A stretch of 64,000 bases of DNA, from contig NBAZ01000005.1 in NCBI GenBank assembly GCA_002794735.1, positions 310,001-374,000 on the forward strand. Reading direction: 5' to 3'. Shown piece after piece: positions 1 through 12,300 of the stretch. Source of the DNA: Pyrrhoderma lamaoense. Lineage: Eukaryota > Basidiomycota > Agaricomycetes > Hymenochaetales > Hymenochaetaceae. A program made the position numbers and the translations under genes. The stretch's first letter is position 1. Each line of letters begins with the position of its first letter. The notes beneath the pieces are model-generated. The model did not search any database. It saw only the letters and a program-made list of their open reading frames with translations, and was not told the DNA's origin.

Positions 1-1
1 C

Positions 2-2523
2 GTGTGGATTCTTCGTATGCGGACGTGGAGCGAACAAGTTGACGAGCTTGTAGAGGGAGGAAGATACTCAGAAGCTCTCTCTCTTTTAGATACCATCGAG
101 CCGGCATCTTTAGCCGATCATGTGGGTCCATAAACTCAGTAACGGGTATGGTTACTAATAGAGTATTATCATCCAGGCTTCTCGAAGAACTAAGATTCGA
201 GGTTTGAATGCAGTCTCTCAATTTAAGAATGGAGAATATGATAATGCAATGAATGCATTCATTGAGTTAGATATAAACCCAGCAAAGATTGTCGCACTCT
301 ATCCAGAAAGTGTGGCTGGAAGGTTACATGTAGATTCCGAACAATGGATCCCTCTTTTTGGAGGGCCATCTCATAAGGTCAAACCATCCCGTACCGAATC
401 TAAGGAGGCTAGATCTAGTACTGGAACGGGTCGAACTCCATCTCCAGCGGCGTCTCTTCGATCCATCCGGCCTCTGAGAAAGGGTACGCTAGAAACTCTG
501 TTTTCTGGTACTGGAGCTTCTTCAAACGTTGCTCCAAGTAGTGGCTCTGGGATTGATGAACGAGCTTCAATTCGTGGAAGATTGAAAGAAAAGGCAAAGG
601 CTGCCGGTAGGTTTCTATTTTCTCCCCGTAATTGTCTTCTCAATACAACAACGTGAGGTATGCAGATAGTCTCACACGTTCAGTGGAATCTCTCTTTTAC
701 TATCTCACGGATCGGAGACCAAAAATTGGTGGTGCCCTAAGCTCACTGAATATCACACCTTCTCAATCCCATCAATTCCCATTCTTATCGGATGCTTCTG
801 TTGAGGAACTTTTTGCGCTTCCTAATGCACCGTTGTCATCTTTGACCCCAGAGCAATTAACGCGATATGCTCAAATAGTCGACACAGCACTATTTAAAGC
901 TTATTTAGTCATTCGACCCGGTCTGCTAGGTCCATTATGTAGCATACCTAATTGGTGTGAGGTCACAGAAGTAGAAGAAGTTCTGATGGAACGAGAGGTT
1001 TGTACTGTTATTATCAATGTCTCGAGTAATATTTAAGCTATTTGCGATACTCAGAAATTCTCGGAGCTAGTTTCTCTTTATAGAGGAAAGAAAATGCATG
1101 ATAAAGCACTGGGTTTGCTGAAGCGGTTAGTCAGTGTCTTTTATTAAAATATATCTTTAACTGAACATTATACTTGCCATAGTCTCAGTGAAAGGGAGGC
1201 CGACGTCGAAGGCAAAATAAGACCAACAGTCACCTATGTTCAAAGTCTCGGTCCTGAATACATGGACCAAATCTTTGGAGCCGCACGCTGGATCTACAAG
1301 CTCAATTCCGATGCTATCTTCGAGGTAGAATGCATAACTTTCCCTCCTTCTCACTAAACTTATTTTTTTTTGCCTTCATCCCAAGATCTTCACTGCTGAG
1401 GTAGTTGAGCTTCCCAGATCTAAAGTCGCTGACTTTTTGGAGGAAGAGCTTGACCCTGCCCTGTGTTCGAGATATCTGGAATATCTCACTGAAGAACGGG
1501 AGGAAACTTCCACACTCTTCCACGACAGACTAGCGGAGCTTTACTTGGATATGGCCTTAAACTCCCAAAAATCCAACGAACAAGGTGAAGTGCCGATTTT
1601 CCTGTATTTATCAAAGTTTTAAAAAACTGATTTTTTAATATATTTCTTAGATTCCTACCAGCAGGCTTACGATAAATTTCTCCACTTTATTCAAAACACA
1701 AATATATACCGGGTTGATAGACTATTCGGATTACTTCCTTCTGATGGTAATTGGTGAACATATACAGCTTGTGATTTACATTCTGAACTTCTTGTAGATA
1801 TGTTTGAGGCAAGAGCTATCTTACAAGGAAGACTCGGAAGACATGTCAACGCCTTGGAAACATATGTCTATCGTCTGGGTGATTATATCAAGGCAGAAGA
1901 GTGAATCTCTGTAACTAAACTTTGATAAAGGATCTTACTGATTATTGAGCATAGGTACTGTAAAAGCATTTATATCCCAAACACACCAACCCAAGATATC
2001 TTCCTTTCTCTGCTCAAGATTTACCTTGAACCATCCCCATCCTCCCTGCAGTACCAGAAGCATCATTCTCAAACATCCCTACTTGGCCCTGCTCTCGAAC
2101 TCATTAGCAGACAAAGTCCTCACCTTGACACTCTGGAAACGCTTCGTCTTCTCCCACCACTCGTTCCCGCTCGAGACGTACGGGCATTCCTAGTCGAAGC
2201 AACAAGAGCACCCATTTTTGATACTCATGTTGTTCGAGAAGTACGCAAAGGCTGGAGTGAGCAAGTAGGTCGTAAGCTGATGAACCTCCAAAATCGGCGA
2301 GTTCGGATTACAGATGGTCGAATGTATGTTTTTCTCTCTTATTCTATCTAAAATTTATCTGAAAAAATCTGACTTTATTCTCAATTTATGCGAAAGTTGT
2401 CCCCAATGTCACAAGAGGCTAGGGACAAGTGTTATCGCCGTGCATGCTCCGAGGGGAGAAGTCACACACTACCAGTGTCGAGAGGCATTTGTAGAAGCTA
2501 AGAAACGGGGGCACATTCACTAG
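2..2523 (+). CDS. VPS39: Vam6/VPS39-family HOPS tethering subunit (3' part)
   Basis: The gene enters from the left edge, so its N-terminal part is missing. VPS39 is a subunit of the HOPS complex that tethers late endosomes and vacuoles and binds the Rab GTPase Ypt7/Rab7. Spliced exons read through the clathrin-repeat region, including FIELDINPAKIVALYPESV near 255-320, FYYLTDRRPKIGGAL near 700, and LGPEYMDQIFGAARWIYKLN near 1250. The end is the Vps39_2 zinc-binding domain, with CPQCHKRLGTSVIAVHAP near 2400-2450 and YQC a little further on; the stop TAG is at 2521-2523. At least eight short introns are needed (for example about 122-176 and 1902-1953). The stretch 1954-2320 has no ATG but is open in the correct frame (EVRKGWSEQVGRKLMNLQN). 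The family call is secure from the order of motifs; exon edges are by eye. Confidence 0.9.
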
Positions 2524-2673
2524 CCGGAGTTTACATGCTTCAATGAGCGATAGGCTTATGACATCTTTTATCAAATCCCAAGTATTTACGACACGATCCA
2601 CATACGTCATGTATTATTATTACAGACACAGATATACCTGTTTTGTATACACTGTTTAGACTCATTTTCTTAT

Positions 2674-4633
2674 TCATCCATCTACATCAGAATCGCTAAA
2701 GAGATTTGGGCCTTCGTAAAAGTCGGTGCTCAGAATAGGTTGAGGAGTTAGATACTGAACTTTTTGAGTATTATCGGTTCTCGTAAAGTCTTTCACTAAG
2801 GAAAGGGGCATAGCAGAAGCGTGTTTCGACTTGTTTGAATTATAGCATGACAGAGACGTACGAGGGGATGAACCGTTGTCTCCAATATTTAAAGCTATGA
2901 CATTAGAGGTATGCATTTGTTGCCAGAGAGCTGTCATTGAGGGTACTGTATCATAAACCGAAATTATGTCGGATTTCATGCAAGTCTTAGAATCATACGA
3001 AGACTCGTGCATTACTTTGAAACTCTCATCAGAGGTTTCACATTGAGGCTGAAGCTCTGAGAAAGCAGGCGATCTTAAAGGTTTAGCAGTGTCAAGCCCC
3101 TTTCCCGGAGAGAGCCTCTCGGAGGTGGATGGTACAGAGATGAAAATGAGATACTGGATGAGTTCGGAGAGGACAACATCCCATGATCAAAATCGAAATT
3201 GTTACCAATACTACTTGTATCGATCCCATCGTTGTTATGCTCGTTGATCATTGAGTTCTCTTCAATATTCATCGTCGTACAAGTCTCAGGAGCAACTACA
3301 GCCAATGATTTTGGGGAAGAGTGTGCTGTATATGTGGCTCTTGGGTTGTGAGAATTATCAGAATTAGGTTGTTCCAGACCAACAATGTCAGAAATGTTTG
3401 GAGACCTTAGCATATGTCTGTCTATGATATTGTATAGTGCAAGTAAAGGGTCAGAATAGTCAAGCAGGTTAATATCAGTTCCTTGAGGTAATTCAGAGTC
3501 AGAAGGAGAGGAAGGAGCACAAATTTGGGTCTCATGAGTAGTCTCATCCTCTGGAAATAATCTCTATTAACAGAGTGATTCAGCTGAGACGTTGACAAAT
3601 CAGCAGAGTCTAGTCGAGATAGATCCGAAGTATTTCCAGAGAATTTGACCCTTCATGATGTCGTAGGTAGCCACTCCTTTTGTCATAGTACAAAGCTACG
3701 GAGTCTCCATCAGTATCCTCAGTAAATAAAAGTTCTTCAAATCCAGAATCCGAATAAGCAGAATCAAGTTCTTGGTTTACAGAGTAATCGTCTATGGACG
3801 AGTATGAGCCAGTCTTCTTTCCTACTTCCCTTGCTGAGTTATCTGAGGTAGGACACTCAGGTGCAAGTTCTGAGCCACTTGTTGTCAAAGGAGTTGATAT
3901 CTGTCGAGTTCTGGAGTAAAGGAGAGGTCTTTCAGGTACCGGTGACCAAGAAAAGATACGTTTGTTAGAAGACGAAGATTCAGGTATTGTTTTCTACACA
4001 GATAATGGTATAATTAGATAGTCCCAGTCAGAAACGAGTCGGACAAACCTGTTTCTTAAGAGGACTTTCCTGCATCATAGTCGTAGTTGTAGGCTCATTA
4101 CGTCGTTTAGAATTCTTTCCAAGAGAACGATCTGAGTCTATCTTTCCTAGTCCAGCAAGGTCAGGAATGCAAAGTAATCGATTCATGGTTCGTCTGAGAG
4201 CAATTGCTTGATACCTATTTAGCACAATCTTTGTCTTGCGTTACACAATTGCAAACCTACCATCCTCTGTATCGAGAGCTTCTAACATTCTTGAACGTCT
4301 GATCCTTTCTCTACTTGGCTCAGGACTAGAAGACGGTAGGAGAGTGCTTCTGAGAGTTGGTTTCGTATGCGACCTTTCATCCACTTCATGTAAACTAGGT
4401 TTAACACAACTTCTTCCGGAATGTCTCCTTGCCGCTAAAAGTGTTATGTCCTCAATCCGTCCAGTACGTATCTTAGAGTAAGAATCTGCGTCCTTGTAAG
4501 TATCTTGATTTGACTCTTGTAGTCCACGGGTGAGAGTTTGGTGTCTCTGCTTCATAAAGTGTCCCTTCTGTATTTTACTGGCAACATCTCTTGCTCTTGT
4601 TCGGGCGGAATTTCTGTTGTAGAGCGTGAACAA
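2674..4633 (-). CDS. Unrecognised Ser-rich, probably disordered protein
   Basis: I do not recognise this protein. It reads leftwards from about 4633 (the true start is unclear: the first in-frame ATG is not obvious and an upstream exon may exist) to a TGA at 2674-2676. The N-terminal part is basic and Arg-rich (NSARTRARDVASKIQKGHF; RRSRMLEALDTEDG). An intron at about 4229-4255 leads into YQAIALRRTMNRLLCIPDL. The remainder is acidic and rich in Ser, Pro and Asn (LLFTEDTDGDSVALYYDKR; ELPQGTDINLLDYSDPLLA) and has a low-complexity look. Three single-base losses break the frame near 3650 (AAA run), 3555-3570, and 3105-3125; adding one base at each restores a continuous protein. The basic head and acidic tail suggest a nuclear or cytosolic regulatory protein, but this is only inference. 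Confidence 0.6.
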
Positions 4634-4973
4634 TATGAATACCTGTACCTAAATTGAGATATAGAAACCTTTTTCCCCCATATAATTTGCTCCAGGCATA
4701 GCTAAGTAAGCTTAGGCCTGATTAGAGGTCCGGAAATTGAGATGTTTTTGTGGCCGGAAAATCGATACTGTGAAAGTTCATCAATGTAAGATATATATAA
4801 TATCATGATCATCCAAACACCGTAATTATTACATAAACCGGTATAAATATAATTCTGTCTTGTATTACATGAAAACATAAGACTATACATGCTGAATTTG
4901 AAATCTTGACGCATCATCTTTTGCAAAATAAGATAAGAAAGGTAAAAGGTCATAAATTCACAAGACAGGTTTA

Positions 4974-6389
4974 TCAACCACTCTGCTCCATCTTGAAGCG
5001 CTTCCTTGGTCCATCAGATCCAAATTGTCCTCCTCCTTGATTTCCCATGAAGGCTGGGTTAAAATGCCCACCCATTTGACCGTTGAAACCTCCTCTCCCA
5101 CCCATAGGGTTCATGGGCATCCCTGAACACAAAAAAATATTAATCTACATATGAGTATGCGATAGGGTGCATTCACTTACCCATTCCTGCCATTCCTGCC
5201 ATCATCCCCCCTCGTCCAAAGTTACCATTCATCATATTTCCACGAGACGTCTGAGGAAGCATCCCACCCCTTCCATAAGGCATACCACCGTTGGAGAATT
5301 GGTTTGCCATCATAGACATCATGTTCATACCTGCCATATTAGCTATGGAGTAGGGTTAGGCATGTTTCTTTGCATCATCCCATTATTATTATTCGCCATT
5401 CCTCCACGCATGGGCATGGCACTAGTATTTCCACCTCTGAAACCACCTCTGTTGTTGCTGTAATTCCCACTCTGGTTCTGGTTCATATTGTTCCGATTAT
5501 CTCGAGACGGCGGGTCTGGGTTTAATATAAAATATTACTTGATGATTTGGTGAACGGATAAGTAATAATAAGTACCTTTAGGTAGAGTTCGGAACGGATT
5601 TCCTTGTGACGATGCGACAAGATTCGTGCTTGCCCGACGATTTTGGAACTCACTACTATCTGATTAGTATTGCTTATCATTTATGTTCATTGAAAGACGA
5701 ATCCTACTTGTTGTCAAACCAGTTTTTGAGGAGATTGGCGTTCTCTGCACTGTGGCACTCCACATACGCGACACTAAGGTGATCACATTAGCAAGCGCAT
5801 GGGAATGTGAGCTGTTCAACCCTCACCCTTTGCTTTTCCCATTTACTTTATGTTCCGAGAAGGTGATGTCTTTCAATTCGATGTTCACGCCAATGTTCAG
5901 CGCCACCTGTCGAATGTCTTCGTCGGTTGTCCACTTGAGGAACGGTGAAATGAATATCAGTACAAAATTATAGACAAAGAAGACAGAAGTGTGTACCCAT
6001 TGTAGATCACCAACATACAACGCGTCCATCGAGGACTGGAGACCTGATGATCCTGTATTACTGTTTGTAGTCCCATTATTGGAAGCTGTGTTATTCTGTG
6101 CAGCACTCGTGCTGCTTTGGTTAGTTGAAGACTTTGAGATGTCAACTGAGCTGTCTTCAGGACCCGCATCTTCAGAGTCATCATCTTCGCGGGGGCGCTT
6201 GTCGCCAACCGATGGCTCTTCTTTTATGCTTTTATCCAATTCCTCATTGTTCAAGGTATAATCATTCGCCTAGCGTGACCCTCTTAGAAGAAGCCACGCA
6301 TAAATTACAAGGCATAAGCTCACCTCTGATTCTGCCGCAACGTTGAAACCATCATCTTCACCATAAATGTCGAAATCGTCTTCAGGCAT
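4974..6389 (-). CDS. RRM RNA-binding protein resembling CPSF6/7 (CFIm large subunit)
   Basis: The start codon is at 6387-6389 ([20 protein letters not shown]) and the stop at 4974-4976. After an acidic head and an Asn/Ser-rich spacer comes one [12 protein letters not shown] carries RNP2, the chain continues after an intron with [16 protein letters not shown], then [10 protein letters not shown] and, across another intron, [15 protein letters not shown] as RNP1. The C-terminal third is Gly/Met/Asn-rich with RGG-like stretches ([14 protein letters not shown]) and ends in [11 protein letters not shown], a likely nuclear signal. An RRM with the KSKG...AYVE pattern and an acidic start is typical of cleavage factor I large subunits, which act in mRNA 3'-end processing; other RGG/RRM proteins remain possible. 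At least five introns. It is divergent from GUP1. Confidence 0.8.
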
Positions 6390-6986
6390 TCTGATTTAAC
6401 TTAAGCCAACAAACAGGTAGTTGAAGGAGGTAAAAACTTCGTTAAAACACTAACGAAGACAGGAATATTATGTGTTCTGTAACAGATAGATGATGTAGCG
6501 GACCATACAACAGAGGCAAACTACCGTCAGAAGATGTACATGCGTGACACGTTCAATACAAAGACACCACTAAACACGTACATGAGGGAGAGGCGTAGAA
6601 CTTTCTCAACAAAGAAGAGTAGATACAAAGAGTATTGAGTAAAAACAACAAATAATTACCGTCGCAAATGCTACTTGCGCGTGGTCGTTCTCTGTCGTCG
6701 ATTAAGCAGAGGGTGAAAGTGGAGCAGATGGTGGTCGACGATCAAGACGCTGAACAAAATCACCCGTGTCCAAAGTGGGATATAGCTTGTGCCGTGCTTT
6801 CCCACGAATACACTTATGTATATCTTCGGATAACTGCCTTAATTGGAAATTATCTAGTTCCTAGAGACTAGAGAGCCGTCATTATTGATGTCCTACATGC
6901 CCCCGATCTGAATTTGACAGTTATTTCATATTACAAAGTCTGTCACTCGCCTTATGGGAATAAAGACTGACGACCTCGAGCTTCAA
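6390..6986. other. Divergent promoter region between the RRM gene and GUP1
   Basis: About 600 bases between the two start codons. Short open frames (for example 6668-6871) show no family resemblance. No strong TATA box or repeat was seen; it probably holds both promoters and the leader sequences. Confidence 0.5.
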
Positions 6987-9188
6987 ATGTCCTCCAGTAC
7001 TTGTGAACAAACTGAAGACTCAGAAACACACTTTTCACCGCGTAGGCATGGTATTCTGCGTATGACAGTGGACACGCCCTAACTGAGGGTGCTCAGAAAG
7101 TAGCGCAGAATCGCCCACCTCCAAGATGGAGGACACCGGAGTTCTTTGTATACTACCTCGTATTTGCATTAGTACTGCCATTTATGGTATGGAAACCTAT
7201 CGCATTGTCTAGAGGTAGCGAGTTCACTCTTATCCGAAAGTAGTGTGCTGATAGGAGTCCATGCAGAAACAAATCCAAACTATCCTCATTTTAGCTCTAA
7301 ATTATCTACTGGCTGGATACCAGGGAGAAAATTTGTGAGTATAAACCTCCACAATCCTATATTCCTGCTGAACGATAGCAACAACTTGTAGGACAACAGT
7401 GATGCACAATTTCGAACTTTTCGTAATAATCTACCCACACTTTTGCTCATCGCATGCTCGTTTCTTGGGCTCAAATACGTATATATACGACTAAAATACT
7501 CCTCGTATACCCCTGTAACTCAGACGAGGTTGCACCACATACCATTTTCTTTCATTTTTTCCTTTTTGTTTATTTTTGGTCTCCATGGGACGAATATTAT
7601 TAAAATTATCGTTATTATGAGCATCAACTATGGTATTGCAAACCTATTCAAAAGATCTAAAGTACTTCCTCTTCTTACTTGGGCCTTTAATATGTTTGTT
7701 TTGTTTGCCATTGAGCGGAATTCTGGATATACATTTGCGAGTCTATCTGATTCACTGAAGTTTTTGGTATGTGGGCTTTACCCTTACCGCTGAATACATC
7801 TTACCGGTTATTTTGTAGGATAGATTTCAAGGAGCATATGCTCGATGGTACATCCCGTTCAACTTTACTATGCTAAGGCTCATATCGTTCAACATGGACT
7901 ATTATTGGGCTTCTACAACAGACGTCACTCGTGTTAGTTTATACGCCATCTTTTATTTTTTAACTACTATGATAACTTGCATCTAGAAAACGCAAATCAA
8001 TGGAGAGATGTCCCTTAAGCAACGAACGACTATATCTCATGAACTCGATGCTTACTCTTTCATAAACTTTGCGACCTATGTACTTTATCCACCACTTTTC
8101 CTTGCAGGGCCCATAATCACATTCAATGATTTCTTGTGGCAGGTAGTTATTTTATTGACTTAGAACCGGGATACGACTAAACATTTCTCTAGCATCATAG
8201 ACCTTCTTTAGTACCATCTTGGTCATACGTCGGGAGATACCTCTTGAGATTTATCTGTTGTCTGTTGACAATGGAGTTAATATTACATTACATGTATGTA
8301 GTAGCTATCAAGGACTCGGCTGCTTGGCAGGGAGATACGCCATTTGATCTCAGTATGATCGGTTTTTGGAATCTTATCATTGTATGGTTGAAGGTAATGC
8401 CTAAGTATTGTATCAAGGTCTGAGATCAGTACATTGATATAACCAGCTCCTTCTTCCCTGGCGTTTCTTCCGTTTATGGGCTCTTGCCGATGGACTATAT
8501 CCTCCGGAGAATATGATCAGGTGTATGGCAAATAATTATTCAACGCTTGGCTTTTGGAGAGCATGGCATAGAAGTTTCAACTTATGGCTAGTCAGGTAGG
8601 AGCCACCGTTTTTTTTTAGATATGGCATCTCTTTCAACTACGCACAGGTATATATACATTCCCTAGGGGGTACCAAGAACTTGCTTGTGTCCACTGCACT
8701 CATATTTACATTCGTGGCACTCTGGCACGATCTGACATTCCGACTCCTGGCGTGGGGTTGGTTAGTCAGTTTATTCATCATCCAGAAGTAGCAGCAAAAT
8801 ATGTTTTCCCTTCTGCTACGGTGAGTTATCAATAGACTCACTTTGAACTTGCAGTTGATACAAAAGTTCTCTTCAGTATGGGAATAGACCTTGGTATAGA
8901 CACCTATGTGCAGTTGGAGGTGTAGGAACGTCCTTATGATGCTAACCGCGAATCTTGTCGGCTTCGTTATTGGTGTTGACGGCATGAAGTATATGATTGG
9001 GCAAATATCTAGAAGCTTTGAGGTTTGCAGTTTCTATTTTTTGCTTGTGTCTGCTTATATGTCGGGGTCCAAATCATGTTCGAATATAGGTCAGTCCGCT
9101 TAATATCCCCATCAATTTTCTAAAAAAAATTCTAAACGACATCTTCAGAGAAGAGGAAATGAGAAATGGTATATACCGGAGATGTTAA
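6987..9188 (+). CDS. GUP1: MBOAT-family acyltransferase Gup1 (GPI-anchor remodelling)
   Basis: Gup1 is a multi-pass ER membrane O-acyltransferase of the MBOAT family that adds a very long acyl chain during GPI-anchor lipid remodelling. It was first named for glycerol uptake. The chain reads [20 protein letters not shown], then [60 protein letters not shown], the core [20 protein letters not shown] with the family's conserved WHR region, and [16 protein letters not shown] with the expected active-site His. It ends [12 protein letters not shown]. Introns of about 45-70 nt separate these blocks. The start is taken at 6987 (MSSSTCEQ...). The N-terminal exon frame ([10 protein letters not shown]) hits TAA at 7080-7082 unless one base is added near 7079; one base restores the frame into [17 protein letters not shown] read this as a one-base deletion. 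All other frames are intact. Confidence 0.92.
7079..7081 (+). other. Likely one-base deletion in GUP1 coding sequence
   Basis: The reading frame ending MTVDTP meets a TAA, while the conserved [12 protein letters not shown] frame is offset by one missing base. An intron is possible, but no well-placed donor gives a normal intron length. Confidence 0.6.
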
Positions 9189-9410
9189 CTTCGCTCTTTA
9201 TCCGCCCTTCCGTCGGACATACCGCATTTGATCATTGTCCGATCTTTAACAACTTTCTTTCCCCATGATTTTCATCAGTATTGTATTAAATGTATAGTTT
9301 CGAGTGTATGCATGTATATACTTTATAATCGTTGTTCTGTGACTAGACCCACCATTGCTTCCCTAGTCCGATGTCCAGACCTGAGAATTCTTATATGTTC
9401 TGAATTTTAA

Positions 9411-10880
9411 ATGTCTTCGTTAAATGAGAAACTTCAAGTGGCTCTCGATTCACGTCGACGACGCAACATCCTTCGCCGTCTCCCATCCCCAACGCGTCCA
9501 GATTCTCAGTCTACTGGAACGCAGCCATCCCTAGTTGATTTTGTCACGAATGACTATTTATCTCTGACTACTTCAGAGACATTACGAAGTCACTTAATTA
9601 CCCAACTAAATGCATCTCCTGCCATCCTAGGCTCGGGTGGTTCACGACTTTTGGTTAACCCTACGTCCCATGACGATCTTGAAGAGCGACTTCGTACATT
9701 TTTCGATGCACCTGCAGCTCTTCTCTTCAATAGCGGCTTTGACGCAAATGCCGCATTATTCTCAAGTGTGCCTCAAGTAGGCGACGTCGCGGTCATTGAT
9801 GAGTTCATACACGCAAGTGTGCATGATGGACTACGAGCTTCTCGTCTTGTGCAATCCAGAGGAGAGAATCTTTCCAACACTGGAGCAGATAAGAATATAT
9901 TATCCTTCTCACACAACTCTGTCTCTGCATTGCGAGGAGTACTAGAAGATTTACTTGTAAAACATGCGAATAGAGAAGGTCTTCATACCGGGACAAATAG
10001 CCTCTTCGTGGCGGTTGAAGCACTTTACAGTATGGATGGGACACTGGCACCTCTTCCGGACATCATTTCCTTACTCGATGAGCTTTTTCCAAGAGGGAAC
10101 GCACATCTGATCGTAGATGAGGCACATGCAACTGGCTTATACGGCCTTCTGGACGTGGTCTGGTTGCACATTATGGATTAGAGGAAAAGGTATTTGTGCG
10201 TTTGCATACGTTTGGGAAGGCTCTTGCAAGTAGTGGGGGTAGTATTACTGCATACAATCATTTTAAATGCTTCTGAACTAGTGTTTCAATAGCGATTGTA
10301 CTCTCTAGCCCCCTCATAAAAGAATATCTTTTGAATTATGCGAGGTCACTCATTTATACCACGGCGCTGAGTTGCTCAAATATCATAGCAATCAATTGTT
10401 CATTTGACATGCTACAAAACGGCGTAGCAGCGGAGGTGAGCGTACTCTGTTCTCCAAATTGTATATGTATTAACAATGCTTTGCAAGCTTGCAAACTATT
10501 TACAGTCACTAATTCAATACACGTTAGACAATCTAAAAAGAAGGCTTAAACCATTTCCACCAAACTTGGTTTCTCTACCGCCTCATCTCCTTGATGCGCC
10601 GCCTAACTCATCACTTCTTTCTCCCATTATACCCGTTATGACACCTGCACCACGTCCGTTATCGGCTCATCTTCGTGATTTTGGCCTAAATGCCCGACCG
10701 ATAACTTGGCCAACAGTACCAAAGGGAAAGGATCGCGTCCGTATCTGTCTTCACGCAGGAAACTCGCAAGAAGACATTGATAGACTGGTGGACGGAGTCG
10801 TATCTTGGGCTCAAAAGGAGGTTGCAAGTGTTAAATCGGGACGTAATGACCATCTCTCTCCCGTAGAAGCAAAACTCTGA
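9411..10880 (+). CDS. 8-amino-7-oxononanoate synthase-like PLP enzyme (BioF/AONS family)
   Basis: This is an alpha-oxoamine synthase. In the BioF branch the enzyme condenses pimeloyl-CoA (or the ACP form) with alanine in biotin synthesis. It starts at 9411 (MSSLNEKLQVALDSRRRRN). Visible family blocks are FVTNDYLSL, GSGGSRLLVNPTSHDDLE, ALLFNSGFDANAALFSS, DEFIHASVHDGLRASR, and LIVDEAHATGLYG with the PLP-ring Asp. HTFGKALASSGG follows with the PLP-binding Lys, and the end is SPIIPVMTPAPRPLSAHLRD...RICLHAGNS. Introns interrupt the 3' half (about 10237-10290 and 10436-10490). At 10145-10146 the frame breaks; one extra C gives the expected Gly-Pro-Ser-Gly-Arg-Gly turn. No bioA, bioD or bioB lies nearby, so the biotin role rests on family resemblance. 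Confidence 0.85.
10145..10146 (+). other. Likely one-base deletion in the BioF-like gene
   Basis: The sequence ggccttctgg interrupts the strictly conserved DEAHATGLYG-PSGRG block. One additional C in the CC run restores the frame into GLVAHYGLEEKVFVRLHTFG. Confidence 0.75.
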
Positions 10881-10973
10881 ATTCTGCACCTTAATTAATC
10901 ACGTAAATTTTCAATTTCCCTTGTACTTGTTTCCAGATAGTCGTCGTATTTACTCTGGTATAGAGCTGTAGTG

Positions 10974-11551
10974 TTAACGTGAGTCAACATGTATCAAAAC
11001 CAATATCATTGTACGGAGCGTACTTGGAAGTTTTGCTTGAGCCCGTAATCGTGCGACTGATTCCCTATTGTGTGTGACAGCTGCAAGCTGAGCATGCTTT
11101 ATAGTTCCTGAAACATGGAGAACATGCGGGATGTGTGCTTTCCCTTCCAGCTTTCGCATCAAGGTAACTGCACCCCAAGCAATGTTGTGGTGTTCGCGAG
11201 CAACTCGCACGATACAAAGATTTGTTGTCGGAGAGAAATATTTCACTGATTTCGAATTAGTGGTTATCATAACACCCTTGTCTTTCTAGTTTTATTCATT
11301 TTTGTCATTCTTACCTGTAAGTGACGTCCCTACAGCACCCCAACCTGTATCACCAAAGTTTGTAATCACACTCTCCTTTAATGCGACCCAAATCTTCTTT
11401 TCATCCAGTAATTCAGAAGGAGTATATGTTGCATTACCGTCGACTGTAAAGGGAATGAACTCGACAAGAAGCCATCTATTCTGAAGTGCTATTCTTTTAA
11501 TCTAGTCAAAAACAACTTCCTGGGAGGAGAATATACCTTAAAGCGAACCAT
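10974..11551 (-). CDS. POP5: RNase P/RNase MRP protein subunit Pop5
   Basis: Pop5 is a small protein of the RNase P and RNase MRP ribonucleoproteins, which process tRNA 5' ends and pre-rRNA. The gene runs leftwards in three exons. Exon 1 (11537-11551) gives only MVRFK, exon 2 (11315-11480) begins NRWLLVEFIPF and ends GDTGWGAVGTSLT, and exon 3 (10974-11245) begins VKYFSPTTNLCIVRVARE and contains HVLHVSGTIKHAQ. The joined MVRFKNRWLLVEF start and the SLT-VKYFSP, IVRVARE and VSGTI motifs are the hallmarks of the Pop5/Rpp14 fold. Introns are 56 and 69 nt with clear GT...AG ends, the second with a CTAAT branch site. The stop is 10974-10976, less than 100 bases from the convergent BioF-like gene. 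Frame intact. Confidence 0.88.
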
Positions 11552-12300
11552 ATTAAAGCTGTTTTGTGTATGTGGAACTCCCGAATGCATATGTGAATAC
11601 AGTGAGTTGCTGTGTAGTGGTAAACTCAAACTAAGAAATATCGAAATAGTTATGTAATCAATAATCAAGCAAACATCGCAACTCGAGTTCTACCATTTAA
11701 TTTCTCGAGTTCTGTCTAGTCTGTTGCGAGTACTGTCTGTCCTATAATTTCCTCTATTCTTTTTGGATGAAAAGGGTCAGCACTTTGGGAACATACAGTA
11801 AGCCACCGCGAGACTCGAAACCTCAATCTTCAGATCCATAATCCATAAATGTAGAAGAAGTCATGTACAATTACATCTGCTCAATGACAAGCTACAAACT
11901 GATACAACACATCTAATCTCGTTGTAATGTACATATTCGTGTTAACGGAGCTATGTTATCTAGCCTTACTCTTGTTACTTTTCTGCCTGTTTGGTGACTT
12001 GAGCCTTCGCAATGTTTGGTGTAACGCATATCAATATGGTTTGCAGTTTATTGCTATCTATTATTGCATACACTTTGCATTTACAAAATTTGAGAACCTG
12101 AACACTATCTACTTTCAAGATCCTCTTTTAATACAAGTACTCGTCCTGCTCACACTGACAAAGTAGCGCGTCCAAAAGTGCTACAACTTACAATCGTTTT
12201 CAATTGTGAGTTTCTCTATAACTACTTTCACACACATTTAATCAGCATTAACAATCTTCAAAGACGCTCATTTACCATCAAATCATAGAGTCGCTTGTGT
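11552..12300. other. Intergenic, no gene seen
   Basis: About 750 AT-leaning bases between the start of POP5 and the F-box gene. It should hold both promoters. Short open frames (for example 11927-12166) are hydrophobic and look random. Nothing else was seen. Confidence 0.5.
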
